From positions 1 to 42,577 of the forward strand of contig JBBHKE010002654.1 in NCBI GenBank assembly GCA_037447655.1: a stretch of DNA of 42,577 nt, written 5' to 3'. The position numbers and the translations under genes were made by a program. This document shows positions 1 through 10,597 of this stretch, piece by piece. Each line of letters starts with the position of its first letter. Positions within the stretch are counted from its first letter, which is position 1. This DNA comes from Zygnema cylindricum. Lineage: Eukaryota > Streptophyta > Zygnematophyceae > Zygnematales > Zygnemataceae. The notes beneath the pieces were generated by a model that was not told the DNA's origin, did not search any database, and saw only the letters and a list, made by a program, of their open reading frames with translations.

Positions 1-171
1 AATGAAGCTCTTCAGTGATAGAAAAAAACAAATTATTACAACCCCACGTACCAAACACAATAAGATTTTAAAATTCCATTCCCCATTCTGGTTAGAGGCT
101 ACTTAAGACAGATGGAACTCGGAACTCAAACTCGCTAGTTTGTTTTGCACGTTTGCAAATATTGAACTTAC

Positions 172-243
172 AATGTATCCAAGTTTATAAGCTTTCCAAT
201 ATCCTCAGGTATTTCTCCAGACAGTGAATTACCATGCAGGTTG
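172..243 (-). CDS. LRR exon of the minus paralogue (matches plus exon 27430-27501)
   Basis: 72 bp with acceptor TTCCAG and donor GTAAGTTC. It encodes LHGNSLSGEIPEDIGKL. Sixteen of 23 whole codons give the same residue as the plus copy. The intron that follows still aligns with plus 27502-27680 up to the window edge. Confidence 0.85.
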
Positions 244-499
244 CTGGAATGAAAAAACACAGCAATACAGCCTACGTTAGTGAAATTTTATTGATATTAA
301 CTGCATAAACAATCCACTGGCGACGTTGAGTGAATGTGAAACGAATTTACAGGGAACAATCACCTGATCACAATTCTAACAAGACTCCATTGCATACAAA
401 ATTAAATGATTAGTGGTGCTGTGCGTCATAAGAGTCCTATGAGACCAGAATATTACAAAAAATTGAAGGTCTAAACCAATTACTGAACACATTTCGTGA

Positions 500-1203
500 A
501 ATGTTCTGGAAAAAATTCGGCAACTCTTATGCATAGGTTCAGAAGTTTTCTTTTGATCTTTAAGTGGAAAATCACTATTCTGAAAAGCCACACAAATTTT
601 GAATAAGAGTTGAAAAACATTTCTGTAAGCTTGTAATTGCCACAAGAAGGAACATGTCAAGAGACTTGAACAAAACCTTCGCTGGCATCAAAGTTCAAAG
701 GTAGAAACACGTTGATCAGAATTTCGAACATAGAAATTGTTCACAACTCCAACAATATTCCATTCTCCAAACAAATCTACTTTTACAGAACAAGGTGCAG
801 CAGAACAGAGATAGAAATACAAATTCCAACAGTCGATCATAAAAGCAGACAAAGAATCAAATAGTTCAGACAATCATTACCACCCCTTGGTATGTGGAAC
901 AAAGACAGGCTGGAATGAAGTTTTCCTAGTAAAATTTGACCTGAACCTTCCAACGGCTACAATTATGAAAAAACGTTTAATATGTTTACGCTGGAATTGT
1001 TGACCAGCTTCTTTTGTAGCAGCTCACACAAATTTTCGTGACACAAATTGGTATTTCACGGCTAACCAGACACTAATTTTTATCTCATGTTGTCTCGTCT
1101 ATACTTTGATGTCGAAAACCAGCAAGAAAGCAATTGTCATTAAATTCTTTAAATTTCATCAAGGAAATGACACCAACAAGTTGGACAGTAATGCCACACC
1201 TCT
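500..1203. other. About 0.7-kb insertion in an intron of the minus paralogue
   Basis: The plus-gene intron 27168-27429 is 262 bp. Its two halves align to the minus copy at about 1204-1230 and 244-499, and the intervening 0.7 kb has no counterpart. No terminal inverted repeat, long coding frame or clear target duplication is visible, so its origin is unknown. Confidence 0.6.
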
Positions 1204-1230
1204 CCACAGATTAGCATAAATGAAGAGACT

Positions 1231-1339
1231 TAAAGCCGTCATTTTCGTAATCTCTGGCAGCAATGGTCCCTCTAGGCCACATTGAGCACAACTACTGTTT
1301 TTGTCCCGGTCCGCACAATCATCCAAAAGAATGAGATTG
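1231..1339 (-). pseudogene. LRR exon with [10 protein letters not shown] motif, 5' splice site deleted
   Basis: Homologous to plus exon 27051-27167. The acceptor is CATGAG before CAATCTC. It encodes [17 protein letters not shown] and is well conserved, but 11 nt that contain the exon end and the GTAA of the donor (CTTATCTGTAA in the plus copy) are missing. The remaining TTTAAGTCTC could only act as a weak donor in the wrong phase. Read-through adds about 22 residues before a stop at 1159. Confidence 0.78.
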
Positions 1340-2090
1340 CTCATGAGTATTAAGTCAACACAACCACAATAATCTTTTCAGGTTATGAAATCGACAGTTG
1401 TTTTAGGTTATCAACACAACAAAATAGCTAGGTTGAAATGAAATAATTATAGTGCACGGATGATAGGTTTGAATGGTGAAACTTTACTGGAACAGTTTAC
1501 AAAAATCAAAAACAGTTGGCAATGTGGAGAGTGTCTCATGGAAAAACAAGGTTTGGTCTTCTCATAATTTTGCAAGAATAAATGTTACCAACCACCATCA
1601 GACAATCTACAATTGAAAATCTAGGAATCAAATAGAAGACAACTAGAATAAGCTGATTTGGATTTGAGACTCATTTTTTATAATTTTTAGAAATGAGACG
1701 TTATCCTAGGGTTTTGGTTGCTAAACAACATTTTATCAAACTTTCAAATACAATTAACCATTGGTTTCTATTACAAAGAGGAATTTATACAGATTTGCAA
1801 AAGGCTGGCATCTAACAAACATAAATGACAAAATGTTGATTGCACCACACCCCCAATTATAACCATAATACCATATGCTCAATTATGTTTTGTACATTTA
1901 ATGAAGAAACATGTGAAGCCCCGTGATAAAAGTCATACAATTTTTTAGCAAGAACCATAATTTGGATAATCCTTTTTGACGAGTCACAACAATGCTTAAA
2001 TTATCTGAAGTTAGTTTTTCAGTCAGCCGTTTTGAGTCAAGTACACGGTATCACCCATACAGGGAGTTGAGTGGATCAGAATGAACCTAC

Positions 2091-2162
2091 AAGGTCTCTA
2101 ACTTTTCAAGATTGGTCAAAGCTACAGGTAGCTTTCCGCCAAACAAGTTGGAATCCACATTC
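2091..2162 (-). CDS. LRR exon of the minus paralogue (matches plus exon 26304-26375)
   Basis: 72 bp with acceptor GCTTCAG and donor GTAGGT. It encodes one 24-residue LRR with core [16 protein letters not shown]; 18 of 23 whole codons give the same residue as its plus-strand partner. The upstream intron is only about 1.27 kb, against 11.1 kb in the plus gene. Confidence 0.88.
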
Positions 2163-3429
2163 CTGAAGCAAAACAAGTGATGTTACTCAATAAATAGAAG
2201 TGGAGTATGGCTTTTAAACACACTTCAAAACTTTTTATCGATAGCTTCTAGTCTCTAGAAGCTAGTTCCAAGCACTAGAGTGCCCTAAAAATACAAAAGT
2301 TCTCAACAGCACCTAATATCGTTTACATCGTGCCGTTTGCAAATTTTAGTACACACAATCCTAGATTGATACGTAACGATTGTAGTACCTGCACAACTCA
2401 TTAGAATGATTATGTGGCCTTACAAGCTAGAACGCACAAGATACTGGAATTAAAAAAGTAAATTTAAAGAATGACTCAATTTAGGGAAAAAAAAATGAGC
2501 AAAACAAAGCTAACATATCAAAGAACCTCAAGGTGTACAACATTTTATTGCCAAGCAGGCAGGTGATCCTAGAGTGGAAATAAGAAATTGAACTTAAAAT
2601 AAAACAAAATCAGCTACTACTTAATGAAAAAAAAAACTCCAAACAACCATAAGTTTCTATGCGTTTAAAATGGCATAGCCTCCACCTTTACAGCCAATGA
2701 CGAGACTTAAACCTCAAACTGTACATTACTGTCAGATTATAACACAATCACAAGCTTTTCAAACAAAACAAAACAGGACAGATATTTGTGGTTAAAATGA
2801 TGACATAGGATAAATTCAGAAAACATTCAAATAAGTTGTAAATGTTATTCATACTTGAGAAAAACATCTTTGAATAATTTTTTAACAATAGCAACAATTA
2901 AGCATTTGCTGGAGTGATAGCTTTGATTAAAATTTTAATAGGTTTCCAAAAACTGCATAAATATAGGGCATAATTTTTTCAATTAGTCATTTACGACTTC
3001 CTTGTCTTTATTTTCTGCCACAATTATGTATTATCAGCTTCATGTCATCGTTATTCTAAAACAAATTTGAAATGTCAAACATGGCAGTTTCATGAGGTAC
3101 TTGCACTTGCTAGCAGTGCGCCCACCAAAACCCACCTACATGGTTCTCTACAACTTAACTAATGGATAGATGTAGGTACAAGTAACCAACTCTTAAAAAT
3201 ATTCAGTGAAATAGAATTTAATACATCTATTCGGCAAACATGCATTGGGCATCCCTGCTTATGCCAAAAAGAGGGAGCTTTTTGACACATGTAAATCAAA
3301 TAGTTCTTTTTGGTTTAACGTGAAAAGCAAAGTTTCCTTAGTAAATGAAATTCACTCAGGTAAATGAGTTGTGAAAGACAGAATTTGATTTTGCACAAAG
3401 TATCAACCTTAAGTGACTCAAAACCTTAC

Positions 3430-3559
3430 AATGAAATTACATTCCCCGAAGCATCGCACTTTAAACCTAGCCAATCCGCACAATCATTTGTCTTATTCCA
3501 AGACTCAAATAAAGTGGAATCCAGGGGGTTAAGCTCCGTAAGAATGATGATTAAAGAAT
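3430..3559 (-). CDS. LRR N-terminal-domain exon of the minus paralogue
   Basis: 130 bp with acceptor TTTGCAG and donor GTAAGG. It encodes ILTELNPLDSTLFESW, then a C-x5-WLGLKC cap motif. Of the 42 complete codons, 33 give the same residue as the plus-gene exon at 15053-15182. The reading frame is open and both splice sites are good. Confidence 0.88.
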
Positions 3560-3849
3560 CTGCAAAGAACAACGCAAAATAGCTTGAATAAAATAGACAA
3601 GGAAATCTATTTTAGGTAGAAGAACACAATATCCACATCCTACAAAAGAATAAACCATGTTAACATTAAATTCACTAACGGACATTGAGCAATGACATTG
3701 ACTGTTTTGAATTAACAATGACAATAACATACAGCCAACAAAGAGTGTTCAACAATGGGAAATAGAATAAGAACATTTGAAATCAATAACTGACAAAATG
3801 GTATAGTTCATGTTTAGCAACAGCTAAAACAATGTACACAACCAGTCAT

Positions 3850-5165
3850 TATATGAACAGTAATAGGCTAAAACTCTTCCCCTTTCTAAACAAATTTTTG
3901 GACAGGTTCACTTTGGTTAGTAGACAAACAAATAACCAAATTCATCAACAGTCCATGTACCTTCACATCTTCATGTAAAAATACGCAACAGTAATACTAC
4001 CAGATATCCCCGGTATTGCACAAGAACTTTTCCAGCGACCTTGTAATTTATGAAAACTGATCCAATTTTCCGTTTGCTTTTACTAAGCAATAGATATACA
4101 CTATAAGTTGCCAGCCAATTTTTTCTTCATAAATCTGAAGGGAAATGCTATGCCGTAAACTTAAGAAACCCGAACAGGTAGCGACAACGGTTTTTTGTTT
4201 TATCTTGGAAAATATTATTGAAATTTATGTAACTGAAATGAGTATAACATGCCATTACACCAATTACAGGGTTCGGACAGAAATCCTATGATTTTTGAAG
4301 TTTAGTGCCCTTTTTTCCTAGCTTTGACATTGTATATCAGTTCAACAATATATTTTTCAAAATTAGCATTTCAGTTCAGCCTTTCCCATGGCAAATGGGC
4401 ACAAAACATTCAATGCAATAAGAAACAGTTTAGTTGGTTGGATGGATAAAACTGTGAAAGCTCCTAAAATGGTGCTAGATCCCCTAGGGTTCCATGAGAC
4501 TATTTAATGGACCTTTAACTATTCTTCTCTGCATTTATAATGTCTTTTAGAATGCTTTCACAAGGAGAACGTCTAAACAAACCAAGCTATAAATTCTTGC
4601 AGATACAATTTCTGACAACACGACTTAGTAATGGGTTTTGATTGTGCGCATTTTCAGCATGACTTTATTTTATTTTCATTTTGTTGATGAATAAAATCAT
4701 TCATTTATGTCATGCTCCTCACCAAGGTTTTATAAGCGACAAGTTGCTAAATATTCCGCTTCACAAGTACAAAACACATTTTTCTGGACAGAGGGTTTGC
4801 AAAAAGCGTAAACTTAAAATCACTTACTAGAAGACGTTGGTTTCCTTTTAGGATTATCACCACTTAAAGTTAGACCTTACCATTTCCAAACAATTTCCAG
4901 GGGTATTCATACACTTAAATCTCCTACATTGGTTTTCTTTTAATATATAATCCTTGAATATAAGGGTCATGATTCTTACCGTGACATTCTGGAAATTGCA
5001 TGAAATGAAAAGCATGGTCTTTCTACACTTTTTTCCACTAGCACCGATTATTAGGCAGCCTGAGAGAAATATACTCATTGACACTTTTTGGAGGACCTCC
5101 AACTTAGGTTTCAAAGATACAACAGAAAAATCAGCATCAAAAGACAATCGCAGTTGAAAACTTTA
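3850..5165. other. About 1.3-kb insertion in the second intron of the minus paralogue
   Basis: Minus 3560-3850 aligns with plus 14820-15052 and minus 5170-5600 aligns with plus 14390-14820; the block between is extra. It includes a 96-codon minus frame (5147-4857) that I do not recognise. No terminal repeats were found. The exact edges are approximate. Confidence 0.5.
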
Positions 5166-5680
5166 GGATAGAACAATATAACCATCACAATATAGTAATT
5201 TCAAGTAACCAATTATACTGAGCACTAAAATTACGACTTCTATCAGAACAGCACTTTTGGCACTAGTACATAGAAAATTACTCGATTTTTAATTCACAGA
5301 TCCAGCACATACGGGCAAGACAATTTGCACTTTTAACATAGTTTATTGGGAGGAAAACAGTTAGATTTTACAGAGCAAAGCATGCTAAACTACAAAGTAA
5401 ACATTGAACCAAAGATAATTCAGCCTATAATCTAAACATAAATATGTGAGTTCAAGTTTCAGACATCAATGAAAATTACTACATTTGCCAAGGTAGTTTT
5501 TGTTATTGAATTTTGATCATTTCTTTAACAGATCTATATCAAATTCCTCAATTTTAATTAAATAGCCAGTGCAACCACTTTCCTGATCAGCAACAAGCAT
5601 CAAGGAGTCATCATGCATCATGCATCAAAAACAATTTGACAAATAAACAATTAGCCACATCATCAAAATTGGCACACTTA

Positions 5681-6075
5681 GACATTGCACATTGGACAAT
5701 GGATACAATGGACATTGGAAATTGCACATTGGACGTTGGGCATTGGACAGAGTGCAAATAACACAGTTAATAATAAGTTGACAGAGGAAAAGTAACAACG
5801 GACTGGACATTGACATTAGACATGTAGATTGTCTGTTCATGTCCACCTTTCAGCGTCTCCATGAATTGCCTGAATGAAAATAGTAAATGAGCGTAATTTG
5901 AATCGCTTATGCCAAATTTATGTTGTCCAATGCCCAATGTCTATTGTCAACTTTGTCCACTGCTCAATGTCCAATGCCCACTGTCAAATTTCCAATGTCC
6001 AATGTCCGTTGTCCAATGTCCAAAAGCAAATGTCCAATCTCAAACATCCAACATCCCATTTCCAATGCCCAATAT
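5681..6075. repeat. TGTCCAATG-type short tandem repeats in two opposed blocks
   Basis: Block 5681-5750 consists of variants of GGACATTGG, and block 5921-6075 of the reverse-complement variants (CCAATGTCC, CCAATGCCC). The two blocks face each other across about 170 bp and could pair. They lie in the intron between signal-peptide and LRRNT exons of the minus paralogue, where the plus copy has only one orientation. Open frames across the blocks are just repeat translation. Confidence 0.85.
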
Positions 6076-6344
6076 CTAGTGGAATTCTTACCATGATAAT
6101 GATGACACTGATAGTTGACATAAAAAACCAGCATTTGACATTGATTAGTTATAAAGAACATAGTGGTGAATGGACTTCAACCTATGGAAAACGAAAATAG
6201 CCAAGCTGCGCCAAACATCAAAAGTTCAAAATTAATATTAAAACTTTGGATTTCAGCATCCATAACGCCTTGAAAGTCCAGATAAGAAAATATCGTCGTA
6301 AATCATAGCAATTTCCATATATTGTTTACCAGTACCCCTCATAC

Positions 6345-6457
6345 CTGCTTGGGCGGATTCCACTTTAACAGCCTCTGCGCTGTCCATTAGTGATACAAAG
6401 GTAATAATCGCCCAGGCCGCAGAATATCTCCTTAGTGCTGGCGCAGGGGAGCCTTGC
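6345..6457 (-). CDS. Signal-peptide exon of the minus paralogue
   Basis: 113 bp with acceptor TTCCAG and donor GTATG. It enters with one base of a split codon and leaves with one, exactly as in the plus copy. The hydrophobic core reads AAWAIITFVSLM, followed by [12 protein letters not shown], which is identical to the plus copy from [11 protein letters not shown] onward. It contains no suitable upstream ATG, so the start must lie in an earlier exon. Confidence 0.8.
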
Positions 6458-6469
6458 CTGGAAATGTGT

Positions 6470-6625
6470 GCAGAAATAAATTGTCATTGTTTGTGAAAAC
6501 ATATGACAATTTACAACAATGCGCGATAATGTGTGCCAATGTGTATGGCCATATGTGTCACTAGCTGACGCGTGCAATTGTGTGACAATGTGTGACAGTA
6601 AGTGACAATGTATGCTAGGGTTCCA
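6470..6625 (-). repeat. Degenerate TGTGACAATG decamer array, minus copy
   Basis: Diverged units such as TGTGTGACAATG occupy the position just 5' of the signal-peptide exon of the minus paralogue. It is the counterpart of the far more regular array at 13430-13720. Confidence 0.6.
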
Positions 6626-6659
6626 TTCTGTGACAACGTCAGAAAAGCACAACTAAGGA

Positions 6660-7320
6660 ATATCTACAAAACCCTAAAACCATCACTATTATGAGCACAT
6701 CGATGTAATTGCTGGAATCAGAAGCAGTACAGTGCGAAACAACGCCAGCTGTAGCTCCAGCTGGCGAATCGAGCAGAGAAGCATTTCAATCGAACGCAGG
6801 CCGTCAGTGGGAAGAAGCAAACCCTACCATCGGGCGCTGGGCGGAAAATAGAATGGAGCGAGGCAGGTAGGTAGGTGAGTAGGCTACCTAGGGTTAGTTT
6901 ACTGTAGCTCACAACACCAGGAATTCACCATAGGTTGGAAATGGTAATCAAAGACTTCCTATTGGCCTACACATTTTGATCTCAGGTTATACACCGGGAA
7001 AGGTAAGGGCTAAAGTCCATCCTTTCTGGAACCGTACCGTGCCACCATGCTGCCACGTGGCAGAAAAAGCATCTGTGCTTCCTTTCCTTTCTCCTCAGTT
7101 TCTGCTTTAACTGTAGAAAAGTCAACACTATTTAGAAAAGGTTGCTGCAAAAAGTACAAAAACAATTGGAGGCAGCTAAGACTAATTAGGCTTGCATATC
7201 TCTCTACTCTTTTTCTGTAACTGTACGCTTCGTTATTTCCCTGGTATAGTCACATGTCACGATTTCTCTCTACCTCTCGGTCTCGTTTTTCCTGAGATTT
7301 CTCTGACCTGAAATAAAATA
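6660..7320 (-). promoter_or_regulatory. 5' flank and probable promoter/5' UTR of the minus paralogue
   Basis: This block is conserved with plus 12703-13400, including GTGATGGTTTTAGGGTTTT near the decamer array and CAGAGAAA at the outer edge (7320). It contains a perfect G-box palindrome, TGCCACGTGGCA, at 7051-7062. The conservation ends abruptly at about 7320, the edge of the duplicated arm. Transcription start and TATA element were not identified. Confidence 0.5.
7051..7062. promoter_or_regulatory. G-box palindrome
   Basis: TGCCACGTGGCA is a perfect 12-bp palindrome with the CACGTG core bound by plant bZIP and bHLH factors. The homologous site in the plus gene reads TGCCTCGTGGCA and has lost the core. 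Function is inferred. Confidence 0.5.
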
Positions 7321-7474
7321 AATAACCGTCGCCACAAACTTTAACTTGTCCTCGACGAAGCTAAACTGTAAAAAATCAAATTTCCGTACACTCATAGATA
7401 CGATTGAATACATTAATTATCCCATACGATCAAACTATAAGCTTTGGTATAGATGTGTCGCCATGTAATTGATA

Positions 7475-8175
7475 CTTTGAATAATTACGTTGGATTTTAG
7501 TGAAGATTCTCCGTACTACTTGTCATACCGTTTCAATGTGCGAAAATGAAATCGGAACTTGAAAGGTGACGGATGTAGACGTAGGTACAATTTGTGACGG
7601 TTGAAGACGACTACGAGAGCCCTGCAATTTTTTTTCGTTCCATGCGCGTGACGGGCAAAAAAATTCGTTACATGCGCGTGACGGGCAAAAAAAATCATTA
7701 CATGCGCGTGACGGGCAAAAAAAATCGTTACATGCGCGTGACGGGCAAAAAAAATCGTTACATGCGCGTGACGGGCAAAAAAAAAATTGCTAGTGTAGTG
7801 CCTCCTGCTAAAATTTTCTCAATCGTGGGACGCGTGCGTGGAACGTTTTTCATTCGTTCTCTGAGTAAGAGCATTTTCCCATGTAACCGAAACTTACTCT
7901 TGTTACATTTTTTTTATCGAAGATTTTCCGTACTACTTTCAGAGCGTTCCGATGTAACGCAATGAAATCGTTACATTAAATTGTGACAGATGTAGACGCG
8001 GGTGTAATTTGTGACGGTTGTTAGGGCACTTTCTCATGTAACCGAAACTTTAATCTTGTAACTTTGTTTCTAGCGAAGAATCTCCGTACATCTTTATGAG
8101 CATTCCGATGTAATCACACATAACTTGTTACTTCAAAAAGTGACAAGCATAGACGTGTACGAAACATGTGACACA
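7475..8175. repeat. Diverged tandem repeat of about 160 bp, three copies
   Basis: The copies lie near 7475-7610, 7866-8015 and 8025-8175. Each contains GAAGATTCTCCGTAC or a variant, a TTCCGATGTAA-like stretch, GTGACAGATGTAGACG and a TTTGTGACGGTT end. The 30-bp array lies between the first and second copies. No coding capacity is seen. Confidence 0.6.
7641..7790. repeat. Five-unit 30-bp tandem repeat
   Basis: CATGCGCGTGACGGGCAAAA recurs exactly every 30 bp at 7641, 7671, 7701, 7731 and 7761, each followed by A-rich sequence and CGTTA. Because 30 is divisible by three, one frame is open and repeats MRVTGKKNRY. It lies in the spacer between the divergent genes; I see no evidence that it is translated. 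Confidence 0.95.
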
Positions 8176-8690
8176 TAAACGGTACACAAAATGTTGCGAA
8201 ACTTCCACTCAATTTCGATTTCAGACGTCCACCCGCAAGTTGAACAGCTCATTCAAAAAACACCTTAAACAATGTAAAAAAAAAATTAGAGTTATTTACT
8301 CTTTTTAAGGTTTTTGGATCAAAATTTGTGGTGACGAAATTAGCGTTAATAACGCTACATAGGATTCGCAGTGTAGTGTTAATTAAAAATTATGATATAT
8401 AATACTATTTACTGCAAGGAGACGTAGTAGGCTATAGTCCACGTCTTTAATTAATAAGCATAAAATCCAAAAAATAATTTGTAGTATCAAATATAGAAAT
8501 AATCAAATCACAACCTCGTCCTATTTTCGACTTTATTATACAAAATCTCAACCTCAAACTTAAAAATTACACAAAATCTATAAACCTAAATGTGGTATTA
8601 ATACAACGCTTTGGTAATTTGGTAAAACAGCATTCCGGTATAAGAAAAAAAAAGGTAACTCAAGAAAAATTGTGAAATACAAAAAAAAAA

Positions 8691-8729
<39 letters not shown>

Positions 8730-10590
8730 ACAAAAGATCACTAATAATTGAAGCCGCTAGTGAGCTCCTTTTGTTTGTTATTGTGTTCCTGGCATCCGAA
8801 AAATTGAATTTAAATATGGAACTAAAAGTTGGAATAGCGAGAATAAATCAAGTAACACCGGCTAGAATAGGAAATCCTCTTTTTTTCGCACGTACATCTA
8901 ATTTTTTTCCCACCATTCAAGTATGTTAAAGTTCAATCTTTCCTTGTTCGTTAATTTTAAATCAAAATAACGTTTCGATTCGTCACTAACAAGCGTTTTT
9001 TTTTGGTAATAAAAACCCAATTTCTGTCATTGCTCTCACCAAAAAAATAGTGGAAACCAACTTAAAATGGTCGAAAGTCCTCGCAACACATCAGCGCCAC
9101 CATTTTCGCAAATTTTTTTGATCACTCGTTTTCGCCTGCGTTTTTGAAAGAAACTTACAAAGAAATCCTCTCGAAATATCTGTGTCGGCCAAAGCTCAAC
9201 ATGTATGAGTGTTAATTGTTGAAGTACCGTTTGTTGACTTGTATTGATAAACTATGGAACATATATTACACGCCGCAAAACCTCCCCCTTCATTATGTAT
9301 ATGTTTGATGTTTTAGTTTCATACACATGTTCAATTTTTTTTATAACAACTTAAAGTGGCCCTGTTTTCTTTCACTAGGTAATACTGAGCAATTTCACCA
9401 TTTTTTTGTTTTTGAAGTTCGTTTTGGATTATGGTTTTAAGAGAAGCGAGAATGCTTTTCTCTTTTTTGGTGTATGACTAAGTTTTGCTTGAATTGTGGT
9501 CAAGTTTCTCTAACTAAAATAACAATTCAATTTTTCGTTTAGAGTGCGGCCCCATGTGGCTAGGTCCGGGTTTTTTTTCTGTCGTTTTCCTGTATGACTT
9601 AGCGCGTACTGCTTAAGTTGCGACCGTACGAAGAAATCGTATTTATAAAGTACAATTTGCGTCATTCTGAAACTTGGGATGTACGAAAATTTGTGGTCTT
9701 GTGTTTTTTTGACCCATTGTCACGTCATCTTCAAACTTATCATAAACAACATCAGCAATGTGTTTTAAGCTAGTAAAAACCGTTTACACCAATAGGAAAA
9801 CACATTACCACATGTGAAAAGTTTTCGATTTTTTTTGACAAAAGAAAAAAATACAAGGTTTTTGGTTTTTGTCCCCATGCGCCTTCTACGGTTTTTTTGC
9901 AGGGGTCTTGGTGCTGCAGTGTCATTTCACGCAAAGGTGAAAAATTTGCGAAGTCATGGTGGTAGGACAGGAGATGTTTTTGCAAAGGCATGTCGTACAG
10001 CCACGGCTGCAAGGCTACGCGTCTACGATGTCACGCAAACACATGAAACATACGAAATCGTTCCAAAAGTTACGATGTGTCTTGCAACGCTTCAAAAAGT
10101 TTTGAAAAAATACGGTGCGGCAAAGACAGATTGTACACGGTGACAACCATCACGGGTATTGTCGAGGTATACAATCGTCATAAACTTAAGTAACAATTTC
10201 AAGTAAACACGTAGAGACACCTAAAATCCGCGTCCGCCGAATCCGCGCTAAAATACAAAGTATATTAGCTAATTTACACATTGGGCCGCACCCTTATTGT
10301 TTGAAACATGTGAATAAGCTAATAATTAGGATTTGTTGTTGAAAATTGACTTAATAATTTGATTTCCGCTGATTTATTAACTAATAATTAATACATGTCA
10401 CATGACATTGATATAATAATATGATATATTTGTGGAAACACGGTATTAAACGCATAATTAGCACTTTGCAATAATGTACGATAAATGAGGAAACTAGTAT
10501 TTACGATATGTCACATGATGCTGACATAATAATTTGACATGTTTTTGGAAACACCATAAAAAGTACATAATCAATACTCTACAATAGACT
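8176..10590. other. Gene-free spacer, AT-rich
   Basis: This stretch holds an (AT)n tract at 8691-8730 and a possible MITE end at 8376-8382 (CGCAGTG followed by TA). Open frames such as 9814-10143 (109 codons) match nothing I know and show no splice or domain signals. I see no convincing gene. Confidence 0.6.
8691..8730. repeat. (AT)n microsatellite
   Basis: Nearly uninterrupted AT dinucleotides preceded by an 11-base A run. Confidence 0.95.
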
Positions 10591-10597
10591 ACGATTT

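Larger units (their letters stand above)
172..6457 (-). pseudogene. Head-to-head paralogue of the LRR-RLK, shortened and splice-damaged
   Basis: Five exons are recognisable on the minus strand: signal peptide 6457-6345, LRR N-terminal domain 3559-3430, and LRR exons 2162-2091, 1339-about 1231 and 243-172. They match the plus-gene exons at 13741, 15053, 26304, 27051 and 27430, and the introns align too. Counterparts of the 12 plus-gene exons at 16410-25950 are absent; intron homology jumps from about 16150 to about 26180 of the plus copy near 2280-2460 here. The join 3430 to 2162 stays in frame (TT plus G). The 1231-1339 exon has lost its donor, so translation would run on to a stop at 1159. 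I infer a pseudogene, or at most a short secreted LRR protein. The kinase part, if present, is off the left edge. Confidence 0.8.

Noticed and set aside
3364-3582. 72-codon plus-strand frame
   Set aside because: Shadow of the minus-strand LRRNT exon 3559-3430.
5874-6200. 108-codon frame over TGTCCAATG repeats
   Set aside because: Repeat translation inside an intron of the minus paralogue; both strands are open.
6662-6682. Telomere-like AAACCCTAAAAC
   Set aside because: One partial repeat only, conserved as part of the 5' flank in both copies; the similar string near 24290 is also isolated.
7594-7965. 123-codon frame with MRVTGKKNRY repeats
   Set aside because: The period is a multiple of three, so an open frame is expected; no start context, splice sites or domain.
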